A stretch of 64,000 nt of DNA from Bacillota bacterium (GCA_023228885.1 JALOAJ010000001.1:62001-126000); one strand, 5' to 3'. Shown: positions 8,897 to 20,119, counted from the stretch's first letter. Notes: generated by a model not told the origin, from the sequence alone. Numbers and translations are program-made.

Positions 8897-11800
8897 GTGA
8901 GAAGGGCATTTTGTTTATTACTGGTTATTGCATTGTTTGCGGTGCAGCTTGGCGCTTCTGCGGAAATTGTATATAATTTTGATGATGATGATATTAATTC
9001 CGATATAAGCGAATCCGGAAATCAAGATGATGAGGGCGTGGGAGAACCGGCTGCGTTTCAGGAAGCCCGCATTAGTAAGTTGGCTGCGATGGCCGAGGAA
9101 AAGTTAGGCGATGCGGCGGTGTTTTTCAATGGTGCGTCAATCGCCTATATAGGTGAAAGGATTATAAAGCTTAACCCTGACTTCTATGCTGCCAAGGCGG
9201 TTATTACAGGGAGCGACGAGTTTATGGTGCCTTCATCTGTTATGAATGTAATGGGGAAAACTGAGGTTGATTTTTTGGACATAGGCGAAATAAGCTACAT
9301 TAATTTAAGGGAATATGCCAACGGGCAAGGGCTGCATTTTTATACAAATTCCCATGGTCTTGCTGTTGTGTCAAGGGAAATTCTTTTTGAGGACGACCCG
9401 GTGTGTTCCAAAATAATAAATATAAGCAATCCCCAAACCGTGATGGATGAAATTATCTCATGGTTTAAATTTGAAAGCCATTCAATTGTTGATATCATTC
9501 CTGTTCACCCGCGAATAAAGGATTTGAGCATTGGAATACCCGCCGTTATCAAGGTAGGGGATATGTGTCCAAGCTACACCATAGAAGCGAAGTATAATAG
9601 TGTGATAGACATATGGATTTACAAGCCGGATGGCAGACTTTTGGGCGAGAAAAAAACTGTATGCTTAAATTCCTTTGAAAAACAAGATGTCGAATTTGAT
9701 TTAAAGATATCAGCTCCGGGAACCTATAAAGTGGTTTTTGACATCCTTTTGGGTTCGGGAGAAAATTATTCTGACGCAAGTTATTTTACGGCGAGAAACA
9801 AAACGATTACACCGAGCGGCGAGGCCGTTCTTGCATATATAGGGGAAAAAGGACTTTTAGAATATACCCCTGACCATAGGGGCAACAGATTGCTTGATTA
9901 TTCGCAGGTTGGTTATAAAATGGGAGAGGAGCCAATACCGAATATACCGATAGCGGAAGTAATAGAGCCTGCCGAAGGGGACGATGGGTTGCGCATACAA
10001 GAGGCGGTTGACCGTATATGCGAACTTCCAATACGCTCGAATGGATTTAGGGGGGCGCTTTTAATTAAGAAAGGCCGGTACGAAATAGGGGATAGCGTTT
10101 ATGTCCGCAAAGGCGGCATTGTTATTCGAGGCGAGGGGCAAACCTGTGAAGGGACGAATATTGTTGCAACCGGCTCCAAATCGCGTGACACCTTTGTCTT
10201 TACAGGGGGCGGCGGCGCAAAGGCAATAAAGGGTAGCGAAAGAGAAATATTAGACTTGTATGTTCCATTGGGCGCAAGAAACATGCGGGTGGAAAACGCT
10301 TCGGATTTTAGGGTGGGCGACAAAGTTATTATTAGGAGGCTCGGCACAGAGTCTTGGATACATGAAATAAATATGGACACTATTGCACTCAGGGACCCAC
10401 AAAACCCTGGGCTGACACAGCAATGGGCGCCCTTTGATTTGGATTTTGAAAGAACAATAACAGACATTACCAACGACATTATAAGCGTTGATGTGCCGCT
10501 GGGAAGCCCTATCGAAAAAACATGGGGCGGCGGGCTTGTCGTTAAATATTCGGATGATGACAGGATTGAGAATGTTGGTATCGAAAACATATATTTTCAA
10601 TCGGAATTTAAAAGCCCGACTGACGAAAGACATGCAGACTTTTCGGTTACATTCAACAACGCAATAAACGGCTGGGCAAGGGATATAACAATGCAGTATT
10701 ACAGGCACGGATTTAGAGTGGAAAGGGGCGCAAGAAACATCACCCTTTGCGATAATACCGCCATTGACCCACGAAGTGTAATTGCCGGGGGCAGGCGATA
10801 TGGGTTTTATATATTGGGGCAGATGAATCTGGTTACTCGTTGCTATGCGCGGGATTACAGGCACAGCTTTGTCTTTACAAGCCGTGTGCAAGGACCTAAT
10901 GTGTTTTATGAATGTGTATCAGAAAACGACCACTCATCCAGCGAACCGCATCATCGTTGGTCTGTAAGTGGGTTATATGACAATGTTAATTCCACAATAT
11001 ACATACAGGACAGGGCGTTTTTAGGCTCAGGGCAGGGCTGGGCAGGAGCATTTTATGTGCTTTGGAACACTATGGGTGAGGCAATTATACAAAAACCTCC
11101 TACTGCGCAAAATTGGGGTATAGGTCATGCGGGAAACCGAAGTGTTGGCGCCAGACCGCGCCCCGAGGGGCTATGGGAAAGTTTAGGCACTTTTGTTGAG
11201 CCGGGGAGTTTATATATTCAACAGTTGTATGAACGCTTGGGTGAAGGTGGCGTTAGCAACATTTCAAGCGTTCCTTCGGAAAAAAGAGCGGTCATAAATC
11301 AAACTAATGAAAACATCCCCAAACTTTTGGAAATCAGCATCAACAAGCTGAAAATTGAAGGCTTTAACAGTAATATATATGATTACACAATATACCTGCC
11401 CCGCTCGCAAACAAAGCCGCCGTTAGTTGAAGCGGTAGCGGAAAAGGGAAGCTTTGGGGAAGTGTATAACACTACAAATGCTTTCGGAACAGCAAAGATA
11501 AAGGTGGTTGATTCCACGGGAGACGGCAATGGGGTTTACTATTCGGTTAGGTTCGTGCGCCTGGGAGAAGGCGCCGTTATCGCTTTGGAAAATCAAGAGG
11601 ATAGTGGAAAGACGGTTGACGGCGATTATAGCACCGTATGGAATACAAAGGGGGAGCACTTTATTCAGTACGAGTTTTCAGAACCAAAGACAGGGGAGCT
11701 TGTGGGTATTTGCTGGGGAAATTCCTTAAAACGCCGTTATAGTTTTGAGATTTACATATCAAAAGATGGATGTGGTTGGCAGAAAGCTTTTGAAGGGCAA

Positions 11801-11932
11801 AGCAGCGGAAAAACGGAGCTTCTTGAAAGATATAGGCTCTCATTAGCGTGCGATTGGTATAGATATATGCGGATAGTGTTAAAGGGAAACAACTTTAATG
11901 ATGAAAATAGCATTGCGGAGGTGATTTTTTGA
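8897..11932 (+). CDS. Secreted beta-helix protein with stalk and discoidin-like domains
   Basis: This is an exported protein of about 1011 residues. After the leader come a copper-amine-oxidase-N-like stalk (about 35-160), a beta-sandwich (about 190-300), a right-handed parallel beta-helix (about 350-770), a cadherin-like beta-sandwich (about 810-890) and a discoidin-like C-terminus. The helix begins with EAVDRICELP and RGALLIKKGRY, as in pectate-lyase-fold enzymes, and has a conserved SEPHHRWSVSGLYDN/GSGQGW core shared with the protein at 20120. I infer a polysaccharide lyase or hydrolase, but no known family is assigned. The frame is open from TTG 8861; GAGGTG at 8884-8889 favours GTG 8897. 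Confidence 0.8.
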   Translation: MRRAFCLLLVIALFAVQLGASAEIVYNFDDDDINSDISESGNQDDEGVGEPAAFQEARISKLAAMAEEKLGDAAVFFNGASIAYIGERIIKLNPDFYAAKAVITGSDEFMVPSSVMNVMGKTEVDFLDIGEISYINLREYANGQGLHFYTNSHGLAVVSREILFEDDPVCSKIINISNPQTVMDEIISWFKFESHSIVDIIPVHPRIKDLSIGIPAVIKVGDMCPSYTIEAKYNSVIDIWIYKPDGRLLGEKKTVCLNSFEKQDVEFDLKISAPGTYKVVFDILLGSGENYSDASYFTARNKTITPSGEAVLAYIGEKGLLEYTPDHRGNRLLDYSQVGYKMGEEPIPNIPIAEVIEPAEGDDGLRIQEAVDRICELPIRSNGFRGALLIKKGRYEIGDSVYVRKGGIVIRGEGQTCEGTNIVATGSKSRDTFVFTGGGGAKAIKGSEREILDLYVPLGARNMRVENASDFRVGDKVIIRRLGTESWIHEINMDTIALRDPQNPGLTQQWAPFDLDFERTITDITNDIISVDVPLGSPIEKTWGGGLVVKYSDDDRIENVGIENIYFQSEFKSPTDERHADFSVTFNNAINGWARDITMQYYRHGFRVERGARNITLCDNTAIDPRSVIAGGRRYGFYILGQMNLVTRCYARDYRHSFVFTSRVQGPNVFYECVSENDHSSSEPHHRWSVSGLYDNVNSTIYIQDRAFLGSGQGWAGAFYVLWNTMGEAIIQKPPTAQNWGIGHAGNRSVGARPRPEGLWESLGTFVEPGSLYIQQLYERLGEGGVSNISSVPSEKRAVINQTNENIPKLLEISINKLKIEGFNSNIYDYTIYLPRSQTKPPLVEAVAEKGSFGEVYNTTNAFGTAKIKVVDSTGDGNGVYYSVRFVRLGEGAVIALENQEDSGKTVDGDYSTVWNTKGEHFIQYEFSEPKTGELVGICWGNSLKRRYSFEIYISKDGCGWQKAFEGQSSGKTELLERYRLSLACDWYRYMRIVLKGNNFNDENSIAEVIF

Positions 11933-14328
11933 AACTGATAAGATTATCGACAATAACTTTAATTTTGTTTTTTTGTTGCCATAGCGTAAGTTTCGCAGAA
12001 CAAAAAAACCTTGCGCTTGGCTGTGCGGTATCTGTGGGCAGAAGCACAGGGGGAGAAAATATAGTTGATGGAAACTATTCCACGGTTTGGTCATCAAGCA
12101 GCTCGGCAACGACTTTGGAAGAATCGTGGATAAAGCTAAACTTTAATAAAAAAATTATATTTGACAGAATAATTTTTACAGCCTCTAACCGCTCTGCGAG
12201 CGTAACCTCATTTAAAATAGAAATTTCGGACACAGGTCCGAACCCTAACCCTCCAGCATTAGGACCGCTTGGTGACACGATAAACGCTGCCGCATGGACA
12301 ACGGTACACACAAGTCATGCTGGATTTGGAGCGCAAAACACGAAATTGGAAATAAAGTTGGACGAAGAAGTAAGCGCACAGTATATGCGTGTGACAGCTC
12401 TTACAAAGGTATCCGGAATGTTCGGGATGGCGGAAATAGAGGTATATCATGACATACCCTCTGCCGAAAGCGTTTTCGTCACAGGGCTTGCTCAGGTTGG
12501 TCAAACATTGACAGGCGCCTATACATACAAGATGAATAATACCCTTCCGGAAGGAACCTCCCTACTGCAATGGCATATAAAGGCGGCTGCCGAAGAAAAG
12601 TTTTCACCTATAAAAGGTGCACATGGCAGCGCTTACACAATCAAAGAAGAAGATGCGGATATGTATATCGCCTTTTCCGTAACACCGATTAACAGCGCGG
12701 GTATTGAGGGTATTGAAGTTTTTGCGGAAGATATTATCACACCGACTTTTAACAACCTTTTATACGGTGCCGTAACTTCCGAGAATAATGCTGTTGACGG
12801 CAGGTATAACACCTCATGGGAGGGTTCTTCCATAAGCTTTGACATGGGCGAAGTTAAAAGTTTTAACATATTGAGCGTGCGAGGCGCAAGGTTACCGGCG
12901 GAAACATTAGCGCTAACGGTAAGATGCGGAGACGGCATATCCGATGTTGTATCAACAGGAAACGGGATTAATGGCGACTTTCGGATTTTACTTTCGCAAA
13001 CTTATATTGAATCACGCTATATAAGCCTTGAAACAGAAGGCGGAATAGAAATATCCGTAGCGGAAATAGAACTTTACATGGAGGACCCATATCAAAGTAT
13101 GGCGGAAAATGATGCCAGAACAACAAAGATTTATGGAATAGACAGTATGAAGAGCCGCATTGCGCTGCCGGACATTAGCGAAAATAACTGCAATATAACA
13201 TGGGAATCATCTGATAACAATTTACTTAAAATTGCAAAACAAGACACGAAAACATTGGCAATACCCGTTCGTCCGTTGAATGCCGAAGGGAATAAGACCG
13301 TATCCCTTATCGCAACATTTGAACTTAATGGAAAAACTGCAAATGCGGTATATGAGGTTACAATATTGTCCTACCTGCCCGATGCAGAGGCGGTTGCCAT
13401 GGATATTTCCTTAATAAATCTGGGGGATTTATCGCATGTTACAAGCGACATAAGCTTGCCGTCGGAGGGCTTGGAAGGCAGCGTCATTACATGGGAGAGC
13501 GGCAACCCGGATGTTATTTCATCATCGGGCGAAGTTTCGCGTCCAAAGGATGGAAAAAACAAGACGGTATCCCTGCTTGCGACAGTACAGCGGTTGGGTG
13601 CGTCAGATACCGCGGCTTTTGCAGCCACGGTAATATCCTTGCCGTATAATCCACCTTCTTCCGCACCCGGCAAGGCAAGAACGAGCAGCGGCGGTTTCCC
13701 GGCAGTAAAAGCGGAGGATGAACAGCTATTGCCCATCCCACCGGCGGATGAGGCGCCGCAGCAGGGGTCAAAGCTCCCCGTAGATGTTTCGCAGGCGCAT
13801 TGGGGCTATCGCTATGTTGAGGCGCTTGCACGAAAAGGGGTAATATCGGGCGACCAAGACAATGCGTTTAATCCCGAACATCCAATAACCAGGGAGCAAT
13901 TTCTAAAAATGCTGATTTTGGCGGGCGGCTTTAAAACGGAGCAATGTTCCCTTGAGTTTGAGGATGTTGACAGCGGCGCATGGTATTATCCATATGTTGA
14001 AACGGCATATTCGTTAGGGATTATTAACGGGCTAACTCCTGTGTTGTTTGGAATAAACGAACAAATAAAAAGGGAGGATATGGCGGTAATGTCCTTGCGT
14101 GCGTTGGGCATATTTGCGGAAAAGCCTTTGCAAAACAGCACTCCTGTGCTGTTTAATGACCAATCAGATATATCCGACTATGCTGTTGATGCCGTTGGGT
14201 TTCTTCAAAATGCCGGTATAATATTAGGGGATGAAAACGGATACTTTAATCCTTCACTCACAACTTCAAAGATTGAAGCAGCAAAAGTTGTATATCTCCT
14301 TTTTGATATGGAGGGGCAAAATGATTAA
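11929..14328 (+). CDS. Discoidin/Ig-like surface protein with C-terminal SLH repeats
   Basis: This 799-residue exported protein has a leader (1-23), a discoidin/F5-8C domain (about 24-180, NIVDGNYSTVWSS), an Ig-like domain, a second degenerate discoidin domain (VDGRYNTSWEG), two bacterial Ig-like domains (the second with LGDLSHVTSDISLP), a Pro/Ser/Gly linker, and three SLH repeats from about 617 to the end. SLH repeats bind pyruvylated cell-wall polymers, so this should be a wall-anchored carbohydrate-binding protein. It starts at a TTG overlapping the upstream stop by four bases, with GGAGGTGA upstream. No catalytic domain is visible. Confidence 0.88.
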   Translation: MKLIRLSTITLILFFCCHSVSFAEQKNLALGCAVSVGRSTGGENIVDGNYSTVWSSSSSATTLEESWIKLNFNKKIIFDRIIFTASNRSASVTSFKIEISDTGPNPNPPALGPLGDTINAAAWTTVHTSHAGFGAQNTKLEIKLDEEVSAQYMRVTALTKVSGMFGMAEIEVYHDIPSAESVFVTGLAQVGQTLTGAYTYKMNNTLPEGTSLLQWHIKAAAEEKFSPIKGAHGSAYTIKEEDADMYIAFSVTPINSAGIEGIEVFAEDIITPTFNNLLYGAVTSENNAVDGRYNTSWEGSSISFDMGEVKSFNILSVRGARLPAETLALTVRCGDGISDVVSTGNGINGDFRILLSQTYIESRYISLETEGGIEISVAEIELYMEDPYQSMAENDARTTKIYGIDSMKSRIALPDISENNCNITWESSDNNLLKIAKQDTKTLAIPVRPLNAEGNKTVSLIATFELNGKTANAVYEVTILSYLPDAEAVAMDISLINLGDLSHVTSDISLPSEGLEGSVITWESGNPDVISSSGEVSRPKDGKNKTVSLLATVQRLGASDTAAFAATVISLPYNPPSSAPGKARTSSGGFPAVKAEDEQLLPIPPADEAPQQGSKLPVDVSQAHWGYRYVEALARKGVISGDQDNAFNPEHPITREQFLKMLILAGGFKTEQCSLEFEDVDSGAWYYPYVETAYSLGIINGLTPVLFGINEQIKREDMAVMSLRALGIFAEKPLQNSTPVLFNDQSDISDYAVDAVGFLQNAGIILGDENGYFNPSLTTSKIEAAKVVYLLFDMEGQND

Positions 14329-17029
14329 TATTTTCAAAAAAATATCGGCTACATTAACAATGTTTTTTTTAGTCTTGCCCTTATTATTGGCATATGCCGC
14401 GCCTGCCGATTTGGAAGGGAGGCTAAGCGACGAAGCAATAGAGGTGTTGGATTCGCTTGGTATTATGGCGATATATGAGGATGGTAATTTTTATCCCAAT
14501 GAACAGATTAGCAGGGCGGAGTTTACCTCCCTGATAGTTCGCTTGATGAACAAGGAGGAAATTGTTGGGGGCTTTTTAGAGGAAGGTGAAAGTTTTTCTG
14601 ACGTTGCCATCGAACATTGGGCCTCCGGTTATATAAAAGCGGCATTGAAGTTGGGTGTAATTTCGGATGCTCGGGAATTTAGACCCGATGCCGTAATTAC
14701 ATATCAGGAAGCCGTTTGTATGCTTTTAAGGTCTTTGGGCTATGCAACCATGGCGCAACAGCGTGGTGGATACCCCGCAGGGTATATGGCGGCGGCGGTT
14801 GAACTTAATATATTTTCACAGGCTGCGGACTACGAAAAGCTTACAAGGTTGGATGCGGCGCAGCTTTTATTTAAAAGCTTTAATGTAAAGCTTATGTTTC
14901 AGGATTTTGGCGGCAAGAATTCCTATATAAGTGATGAAACCGCCTTGAGCTATTACCTCGGTCTTGAAGAAAAAATAGGGGTTGTGGAAGGACAGGGCAA
15001 GCGCGGTTTAACAGCCATAAATACATTAAAGGAGACGGAAGTCTGCATAGATGGCGCCGTTTATAAGCGCGGCTCTTTTGATTTTTCAAAACTTATCGGG
15101 CACAGGATAAAGCTTTACGTAAAAAATGACGAGGATGAAGAAAAAACCATACATGCCGTTTACAATAACAAAAAGACGAATACAGTTTTCAGCCCGGAAA
15201 TTGACAACATACATGAATTTAGCATCGGGCGGCTTGCTTATTATGCGGGTGGGCAGATTTATCGCGCTTCCATCGAAAGATTTGCGCCTATAATTTACAA
15301 TGGCAGGGTTTGGCAAGGCGCCGTGTATGATAATCTGCTACCGTCTGATGGCTCTGTAACTTTATTGGATAATAACGGAGACGGTGTTTTTGACATCATA
15401 TTTATTGAGGATGTCAAGACCTTTATATCCGAAAAGACGATTCCGGAAGAAAACCGTATAATATTGAAAAATTATGATTATCAAATACAAGATGAAAACT
15501 ATTATGAAGGGCTGCCGTATATTGACCTTGGGAGTTTGCCGCTAACTGCTGAGGTCAGCATTACAACTTCCCTGGGTGAGCAAATTGACTTAGGCGCTAT
15601 TCAGCAGGGCTATTGTTTTTCAATAGCAAAAAGCAAAGACGAAAAGTTGATTACCATTGTGCTGCTGCTGGATAATATTATAACCGGAATTGTAGAGGAG
15701 ATTGATGCGGAGGGAAATTCGATTGTTATAAACGGAAAAGGATATAAGCTTTTAAAGGGTAGCAGCGCTGCGCTGCCTGAAAACATAGTTGTGGGGGATA
15801 GCGGTGAATTTTACACGACTGGAAACGGAAAGATTTTCGCTAAGCTCAATATTTCTGAAAAGATTTCCGAATATGCCTATGTTGTGGATTTCTTCGTTAA
15901 AAAGTTTTCAACTGTGTTTAAACTTTATACCGAAACGGGAGAGTTTTTAAAGCCTGAACTGGCGGGGAATGTTCTTTTCAATGGCGCTAAGTCGGGAATA
16001 TCCGATATAATAAATGAATTTACTGCATTAGATGAAGATGGCGTAAGCAGGGTAAAGCATCAGCTTATAAAATATTCCTTGAATGCGAAGGGGCAATTAA
16101 AGGAAATTATTATTCCGGAAATGGATGTTGGGAGAACCTTTGACACGACAAAATTTTTGCAAAATGTGAAACAAACGGTTTTACAGTTGGGAAGCGGTCA
16201 AAAACTTGGTTTTGAATACATAGTGGGAGACAACACAGATATAATAACCATTCCGGTAAAGGCGATAGAAATTGATTTGCCGGGCGGAGGAAAAAAGGAA
16301 GTTTTGGAGATACAGCCATCCATGGAAACAAACTTTGGTATATCAAAGGGACTTAATGTAAGGGATGACCTTGTCGTATCAATATTTAATGCGGCAAGAG
16401 ACAGAGTGGCGGGAATATTGGTGGTTTATAAAGTTCTCGGCAAGGGCGCCGCAATTAATTATGGGAACGCTATTGCCGTGGTTGACTCAATAAGCAAAGC
16501 GGCAGACAGTGAGGGAAACATTGTGTCAAAACTATATTATTATTCGGGGGGTGTTCTCCGAAGCATAATGCCGTCTGTCCGTGATGGAGAGGAAAATCAT
16601 CATGTGGAAACTGCCGCAGCGATAAGAAACCATGAATCTCCACCGGTTGAATGGGAGAACCTTCGACGCGGCGATGTTATACAGTTCGTCACCAATTCCT
16701 ACAATGAGGTGATAGCTTTTACACAGCTTGTAAATTATGCTCAAAGAAACGGCTACGCCACGATAAGCTCAGGTGGGGGAACAGCTAACGACCGTATGCG
16801 CCTTATACAGTTTTGCCGCATAGAGGATAAGGCGGGCGCAAGCATCATTATCGATATGCCCGAGCTAAGAACATATGTAGTGTCCGGAGGAAACATATAT
16901 ATATATGATTCAGAAACGGACAGAATTGAAGCAGTTTCACCCGACAGTCTTACAGAGGACATAAAGGGCTGCGACATGGTAATACAGTCGCGATATAACT
17001 CGGTTTCCAATGTTGTTATATATAAGTAA
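14321..17029 (+). CDS. Long surface protein with N-terminal SLH repeats (module A)
   Basis: This exported protein of about 902 residues carries three SLH repeats right after the leader (about 30-205), then some 700 residues with no family I recognise. The unknown part has an EF-hand-like LLDNNGDGVFDIIF motif and many short beta-strand repeats. It is a clear homologue of the protein at 29204: both share the YNGR...LxDNNxDGxF block. The ATG at 14321 has GGAGGGG upstream and overlaps the previous stop by eight bases. A frame opening at 14231 is only an upstream extension. A wall-bound scaffold or receptor is the simplest guess. Confidence 0.85.
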   Translation: MINIFKKISATLTMFFLVLPLLLAYAAPADLEGRLSDEAIEVLDSLGIMAIYEDGNFYPNEQISRAEFTSLIVRLMNKEEIVGGFLEEGESFSDVAIEHWASGYIKAALKLGVISDAREFRPDAVITYQEAVCMLLRSLGYATMAQQRGGYPAGYMAAAVELNIFSQAADYEKLTRLDAAQLLFKSFNVKLMFQDFGGKNSYISDETALSYYLGLEEKIGVVEGQGKRGLTAINTLKETEVCIDGAVYKRGSFDFSKLIGHRIKLYVKNDEDEEKTIHAVYNNKKTNTVFSPEIDNIHEFSIGRLAYYAGGQIYRASIERFAPIIYNGRVWQGAVYDNLLPSDGSVTLLDNNGDGVFDIIFIEDVKTFISEKTIPEENRIILKNYDYQIQDENYYEGLPYIDLGSLPLTAEVSITTSLGEQIDLGAIQQGYCFSIAKSKDEKLITIVLLLDNIITGIVEEIDAEGNSIVINGKGYKLLKGSSAALPENIVVGDSGEFYTTGNGKIFAKLNISEKISEYAYVVDFFVKKFSTVFKLYTETGEFLKPELAGNVLFNGAKSGISDIINEFTALDEDGVSRVKHQLIKYSLNAKGQLKEIIIPEMDVGRTFDTTKFLQNVKQTVLQLGSGQKLGFEYIVGDNTDIITIPVKAIEIDLPGGGKKEVLEIQPSMETNFGISKGLNVRDDLVVSIFNAARDRVAGILVVYKVLGKGAAINYGNAIAVVDSISKAADSEGNIVSKLYYYSGGVLRSIMPSVRDGEENHHVETAAAIRNHESPPVEWENLRRGDVIQFVTNSYNEVIAFTQLVNYAQRNGYATISSGGGTANDRMRLIQFCRIEDKAGASIIIDMPELRTYVVSGGNIYIYDSETDRIEAVSPDSLTEDIKGCDMVIQSRYNSVSNVVIYK

Positions 17030-17051
17030 GAAATTAAGGAGGTAAGAAATT

Positions 17052-20051
17052 ATGAAAGTAAAGTTTACTGGGCGTTTTTTAACGGTTGCGCTGTTGATGA
17101 CAATTATGGTTGCATATCTTCCGCATGTTAAGGTGTTGTCTGCCACAGATGCCGACGGAAATTTGGCTTATGGAAAGCCGGTTGTTTCGTATGCCGTGGC
17201 GGGATATAACTCATCCGGTCCAAATCCGTATATAGTTACGGACGGCGATACTACAAACAACAAAAATCTGCGCTATAATGACGGGCTTGGTTGGTTATAC
17301 ATTGATTTGGGCGCGGAAACCACATTTAATCAGGTTGTTATTTATGCAGATTCGGTTGTAACAGGCTACAAAATTTGCGGTGCGCATCAAGAAAAGGACA
17401 GCACGCTGCAGGAAAGCAATCTAAGAAAAGGCGTAAGTGCAGAATCGCATACCAAGTATGATAAGGAACTTGACAGCCCTGTTACCATTGAAACAGTAAA
17501 CACACCCCTTCCGGCAGCGGGCACAGGACAAACAATAACATTTGACCAACCGCAAACATATAGATATGTCCAGTTTGAGGTTGTATCCAAAGCCGGTGGC
17601 AGGTTCAGCGTCTTTGAAGTTGAGGTTTATAGCGTCGGTCAGGAGCCGGACCCCGAACCAATCCCTAATGTAAATCATGCCTTTGGGGGAACTGCAACCG
17701 CAAACGGCAATCTTTCCGGGGCCGGTCCCGAGAATGCTATTGACAATTCAACAAACACCTATTGGACATCAGGAAAAGGCGGGCTGCCTGATTTTACGCT
17801 GGAGCTAAAGCAAAGGGCGTTAATTAACAGAATTGTCATTCAGCCGACTTCAAATACCCCTACGGCAACTGAATACAAAATAGAGCTTTCCGATGGCGGC
17901 TTAAAATGGGATGTAATACATGGTGCAATACAGCCTATGGCTGGAACGGAGGCCACCGTTTTTGACTTTGATGATAAAACGGCAACGCATATAAAGCTTA
18001 CTGCGTTTGCAAAAACGACCGAAGACGCCAGATGGGGTTTTTCTGAGATTGAAGTTTTTTATTATATTCCTGAAAAGGTGACGGTAAAAAATGTTGCAAT
18101 TTTCGGAGAAGCGCATTTGGGCGGCGAATTGACAGTAAATTACGACTTCCTGCCGCATGAAGATGTGCAGCTTGAAGATTTAAGCACGGTACAGTGGTAT
18201 TCGTCCCCTGCAATAAATGACGGTTGGGAGGAAATGCAGGGTGTGACGGGCAAAACAATCACCGTAACGGAACCCATGAAAGAAAAATATATAATGGCGG
18301 CTGTTACCGCTGCTTGCGAAGATTTTACAGCGGCAAATAGTGTGTTTAGCGCCAATGTTGTTCTTGCAGGGGACTACGCCTTTCAAAAAGCCTCCTATGC
18401 GGGCAATGAAGTCAGCGGGCGGGAATCATATAATGCTTTTGACGGGCTGGCAGATACGTTTTGGAGAACGGTCAATGACTTTGAACCGATGGACAACGCA
18501 AATTGTACCGTAAACCTTGCCGAAAGATATCCTATAAATAAGTTGAAACTGTTGACAAGCATTGATGACAACTCTACTTATAAGATATTGGTGTCTTTGG
18601 ACAATGTTAATTGGACACAGGCTTATGAGGGTGACCACCCGCTTGGGGGAGAAACAAATATAACTTTTGCGCAACCGATTATTGCAAGATATGTAAGATA
18701 CCAAGCTGTGGAGCGTAAAGGAACAGGTGTACGCAACTCACTTTTGTATGAAATGAATGTGCTTTGTGACGCGACAGACGAGCAATTAGCAAAAGTTGAT
18801 GTAGATGATGTGAATTTGGGTGATTTAAGCAATGTAACAGGCAACCTAAATCTAATATTTGAAGGTTTTAGCGGCTCGGAGATATCTTGGCGCTCAACCT
18901 CAGAAAAAATAAATGTTGAAACCGGCGAGGTTACAAGACCCACCTATGAAGAAGGCGACATACAAGTGACGCTTACGGCAAGCGCAACGCTAAACGGGTG
19001 TGAACCGCAGACAAGGCAATTTAATATTACCCTTATAAAAATGCCCATGTTCTATTTTAAAAGCCTTATATTTAAGGATAAAGATCAAACCTGGATAAAT
19101 GAGATAAGAGAACTTCCGGCAAATGACGAAATGGAAATAGTGGCGGTTGTAAAAAAAGGAACGTCACAGCAAACGGGGGCAGTCCTTGTAGCGGCGCTTT
19201 ATGGTTCAGGAGACCGGCTTTTAAAAATTTCTGCAAATAACAGTATACAAAGCGCTATCCCGCTTGGGGAGGAATTAACCTTTACAATACCTTTCGATAT
19301 AGATTTTGTGCCAACCCCCGAGCATCACATTAAACTGTTCTTACTTGATGGCTTAACCAATGTAAAGCCTTATGTTGCCGCAGAAAGATTTCCGCGTCCA
19401 TTGCCTCCTAATGGGGAATGTATTTACACCGACCCATCACAGCAAAGCTTTCTTGCGAACGCAAACCCGAACTTGCCCAATGTGCTTGTGATGGGCGATT
19501 CGATATCTATCGGATATACGCCTTATTTGAGGGAGTTGCTAAGCAATCGTGCAAATGTTTATATTATACCCGAAAACTCAAGCCACACCGCCAACGGTAT
19601 AGGGAAAATGTCTTATTGGCTGGGCTATGGGCAAATGAATTGGTCTGTGATTGTGTTTAATTTTGGTTTGCATGATTTAAGATATTCTGATTACGATGCG
19701 GAAAACGGCACGATTATAACTGATGTGGAACAATATGGCAAAAACCTTGGGGATATCATAGCAATAATGCGCGCTGCCGAACAGGGGGCAAACCTTGTTT
19801 GGTGCACAACTACCCCTGTTCCGGAGGGAGCCGGCGGCAGAATAGCAGGTTCGGAGATGGCTTATAATGCGGTGTCAACTCCAATTATGGCGGCAAATGA
19901 TATCCGCATTTGTGATTTTGCCGCCGATATTCCAAACTTACCGGCTTATCACAAAGCCCCGAATGATGTGCATTTTAGCGAAGAAGGTTATGCTTTGATG
20001 GCAGAAACGCTTTCTGAAACGGTTAAAGCGTCATTGTTTTTCGCAAAGTGA
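17052..20051 (+). CDS. Secreted discoidin protein with C-terminal SGNH esterase domain
   Basis: This 999-residue exported protein has three discoidin domains (about 33-195, 210-345, 443-575) with an Ig-like domain between the second and third, a bacterial Ig-like domain (about 581-665), a beta-sandwich shared with proteins at 20120 and 41833 (about 665-790), and an SGNH hydrolase domain (about 810-999). The esterase has VMGDSIS with Ser817, NFGLHD in place of the usual GxND, and NDVHFSEEG. The Asn-to-His change in block III is seen in some SGNH branches and does not by itself mean loss of activity. Deacylation of the bound glycan is the likely role. GGAGG precedes the ATG. Confidence 0.85.
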   Translation: MKVKFTGRFLTVALLMTIMVAYLPHVKVLSATDADGNLAYGKPVVSYAVAGYNSSGPNPYIVTDGDTTNNKNLRYNDGLGWLYIDLGAETTFNQVVIYADSVVTGYKICGAHQEKDSTLQESNLRKGVSAESHTKYDKELDSPVTIETVNTPLPAAGTGQTITFDQPQTYRYVQFEVVSKAGGRFSVFEVEVYSVGQEPDPEPIPNVNHAFGGTATANGNLSGAGPENAIDNSTNTYWTSGKGGLPDFTLELKQRALINRIVIQPTSNTPTATEYKIELSDGGLKWDVIHGAIQPMAGTEATVFDFDDKTATHIKLTAFAKTTEDARWGFSEIEVFYYIPEKVTVKNVAIFGEAHLGGELTVNYDFLPHEDVQLEDLSTVQWYSSPAINDGWEEMQGVTGKTITVTEPMKEKYIMAAVTAACEDFTAANSVFSANVVLAGDYAFQKASYAGNEVSGRESYNAFDGLADTFWRTVNDFEPMDNANCTVNLAERYPINKLKLLTSIDDNSTYKILVSLDNVNWTQAYEGDHPLGGETNITFAQPIIARYVRYQAVERKGTGVRNSLLYEMNVLCDATDEQLAKVDVDDVNLGDLSNVTGNLNLIFEGFSGSEISWRSTSEKINVETGEVTRPTYEEGDIQVTLTASATLNGCEPQTRQFNITLIKMPMFYFKSLIFKDKDQTWINEIRELPANDEMEIVAVVKKGTSQQTGAVLVAALYGSGDRLLKISANNSIQSAIPLGEELTFTIPFDIDFVPTPEHHIKLFLLDGLTNVKPYVAAERFPRPLPPNGECIYTDPSQQSFLANANPNLPNVLVMGDSISIGYTPYLRELLSNRANVYIIPENSSHTANGIGKMSYWLGYGQMNWSVIVFNFGLHDLRYSDYDAENGTIITDVEQYGKNLGDIIAIMRAAEQGANLVWCTTTPVPEGAGGRIAGSEMAYNAVSTPIMAANDIRICDFAADIPNLPAYHKAPNDVHFSEEGYALMAETLSETVKASLFFAK

Positions 20052-20119
20052 TGAAAAATGGGTAAGTTTTAGGGGTGTTTTACATTTTAGGCAAAACATA
20101 AGAAGGGATTGTTGCAAGG

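Noticed and set aside
10099..10891. Long reverse-strand frames inside the beta-helix gene
   Set aside because: They have no ribosome site, low-complexity or Cys/His/Pro-rich translations, and lie opposite a well-supported gene; they are shadows.
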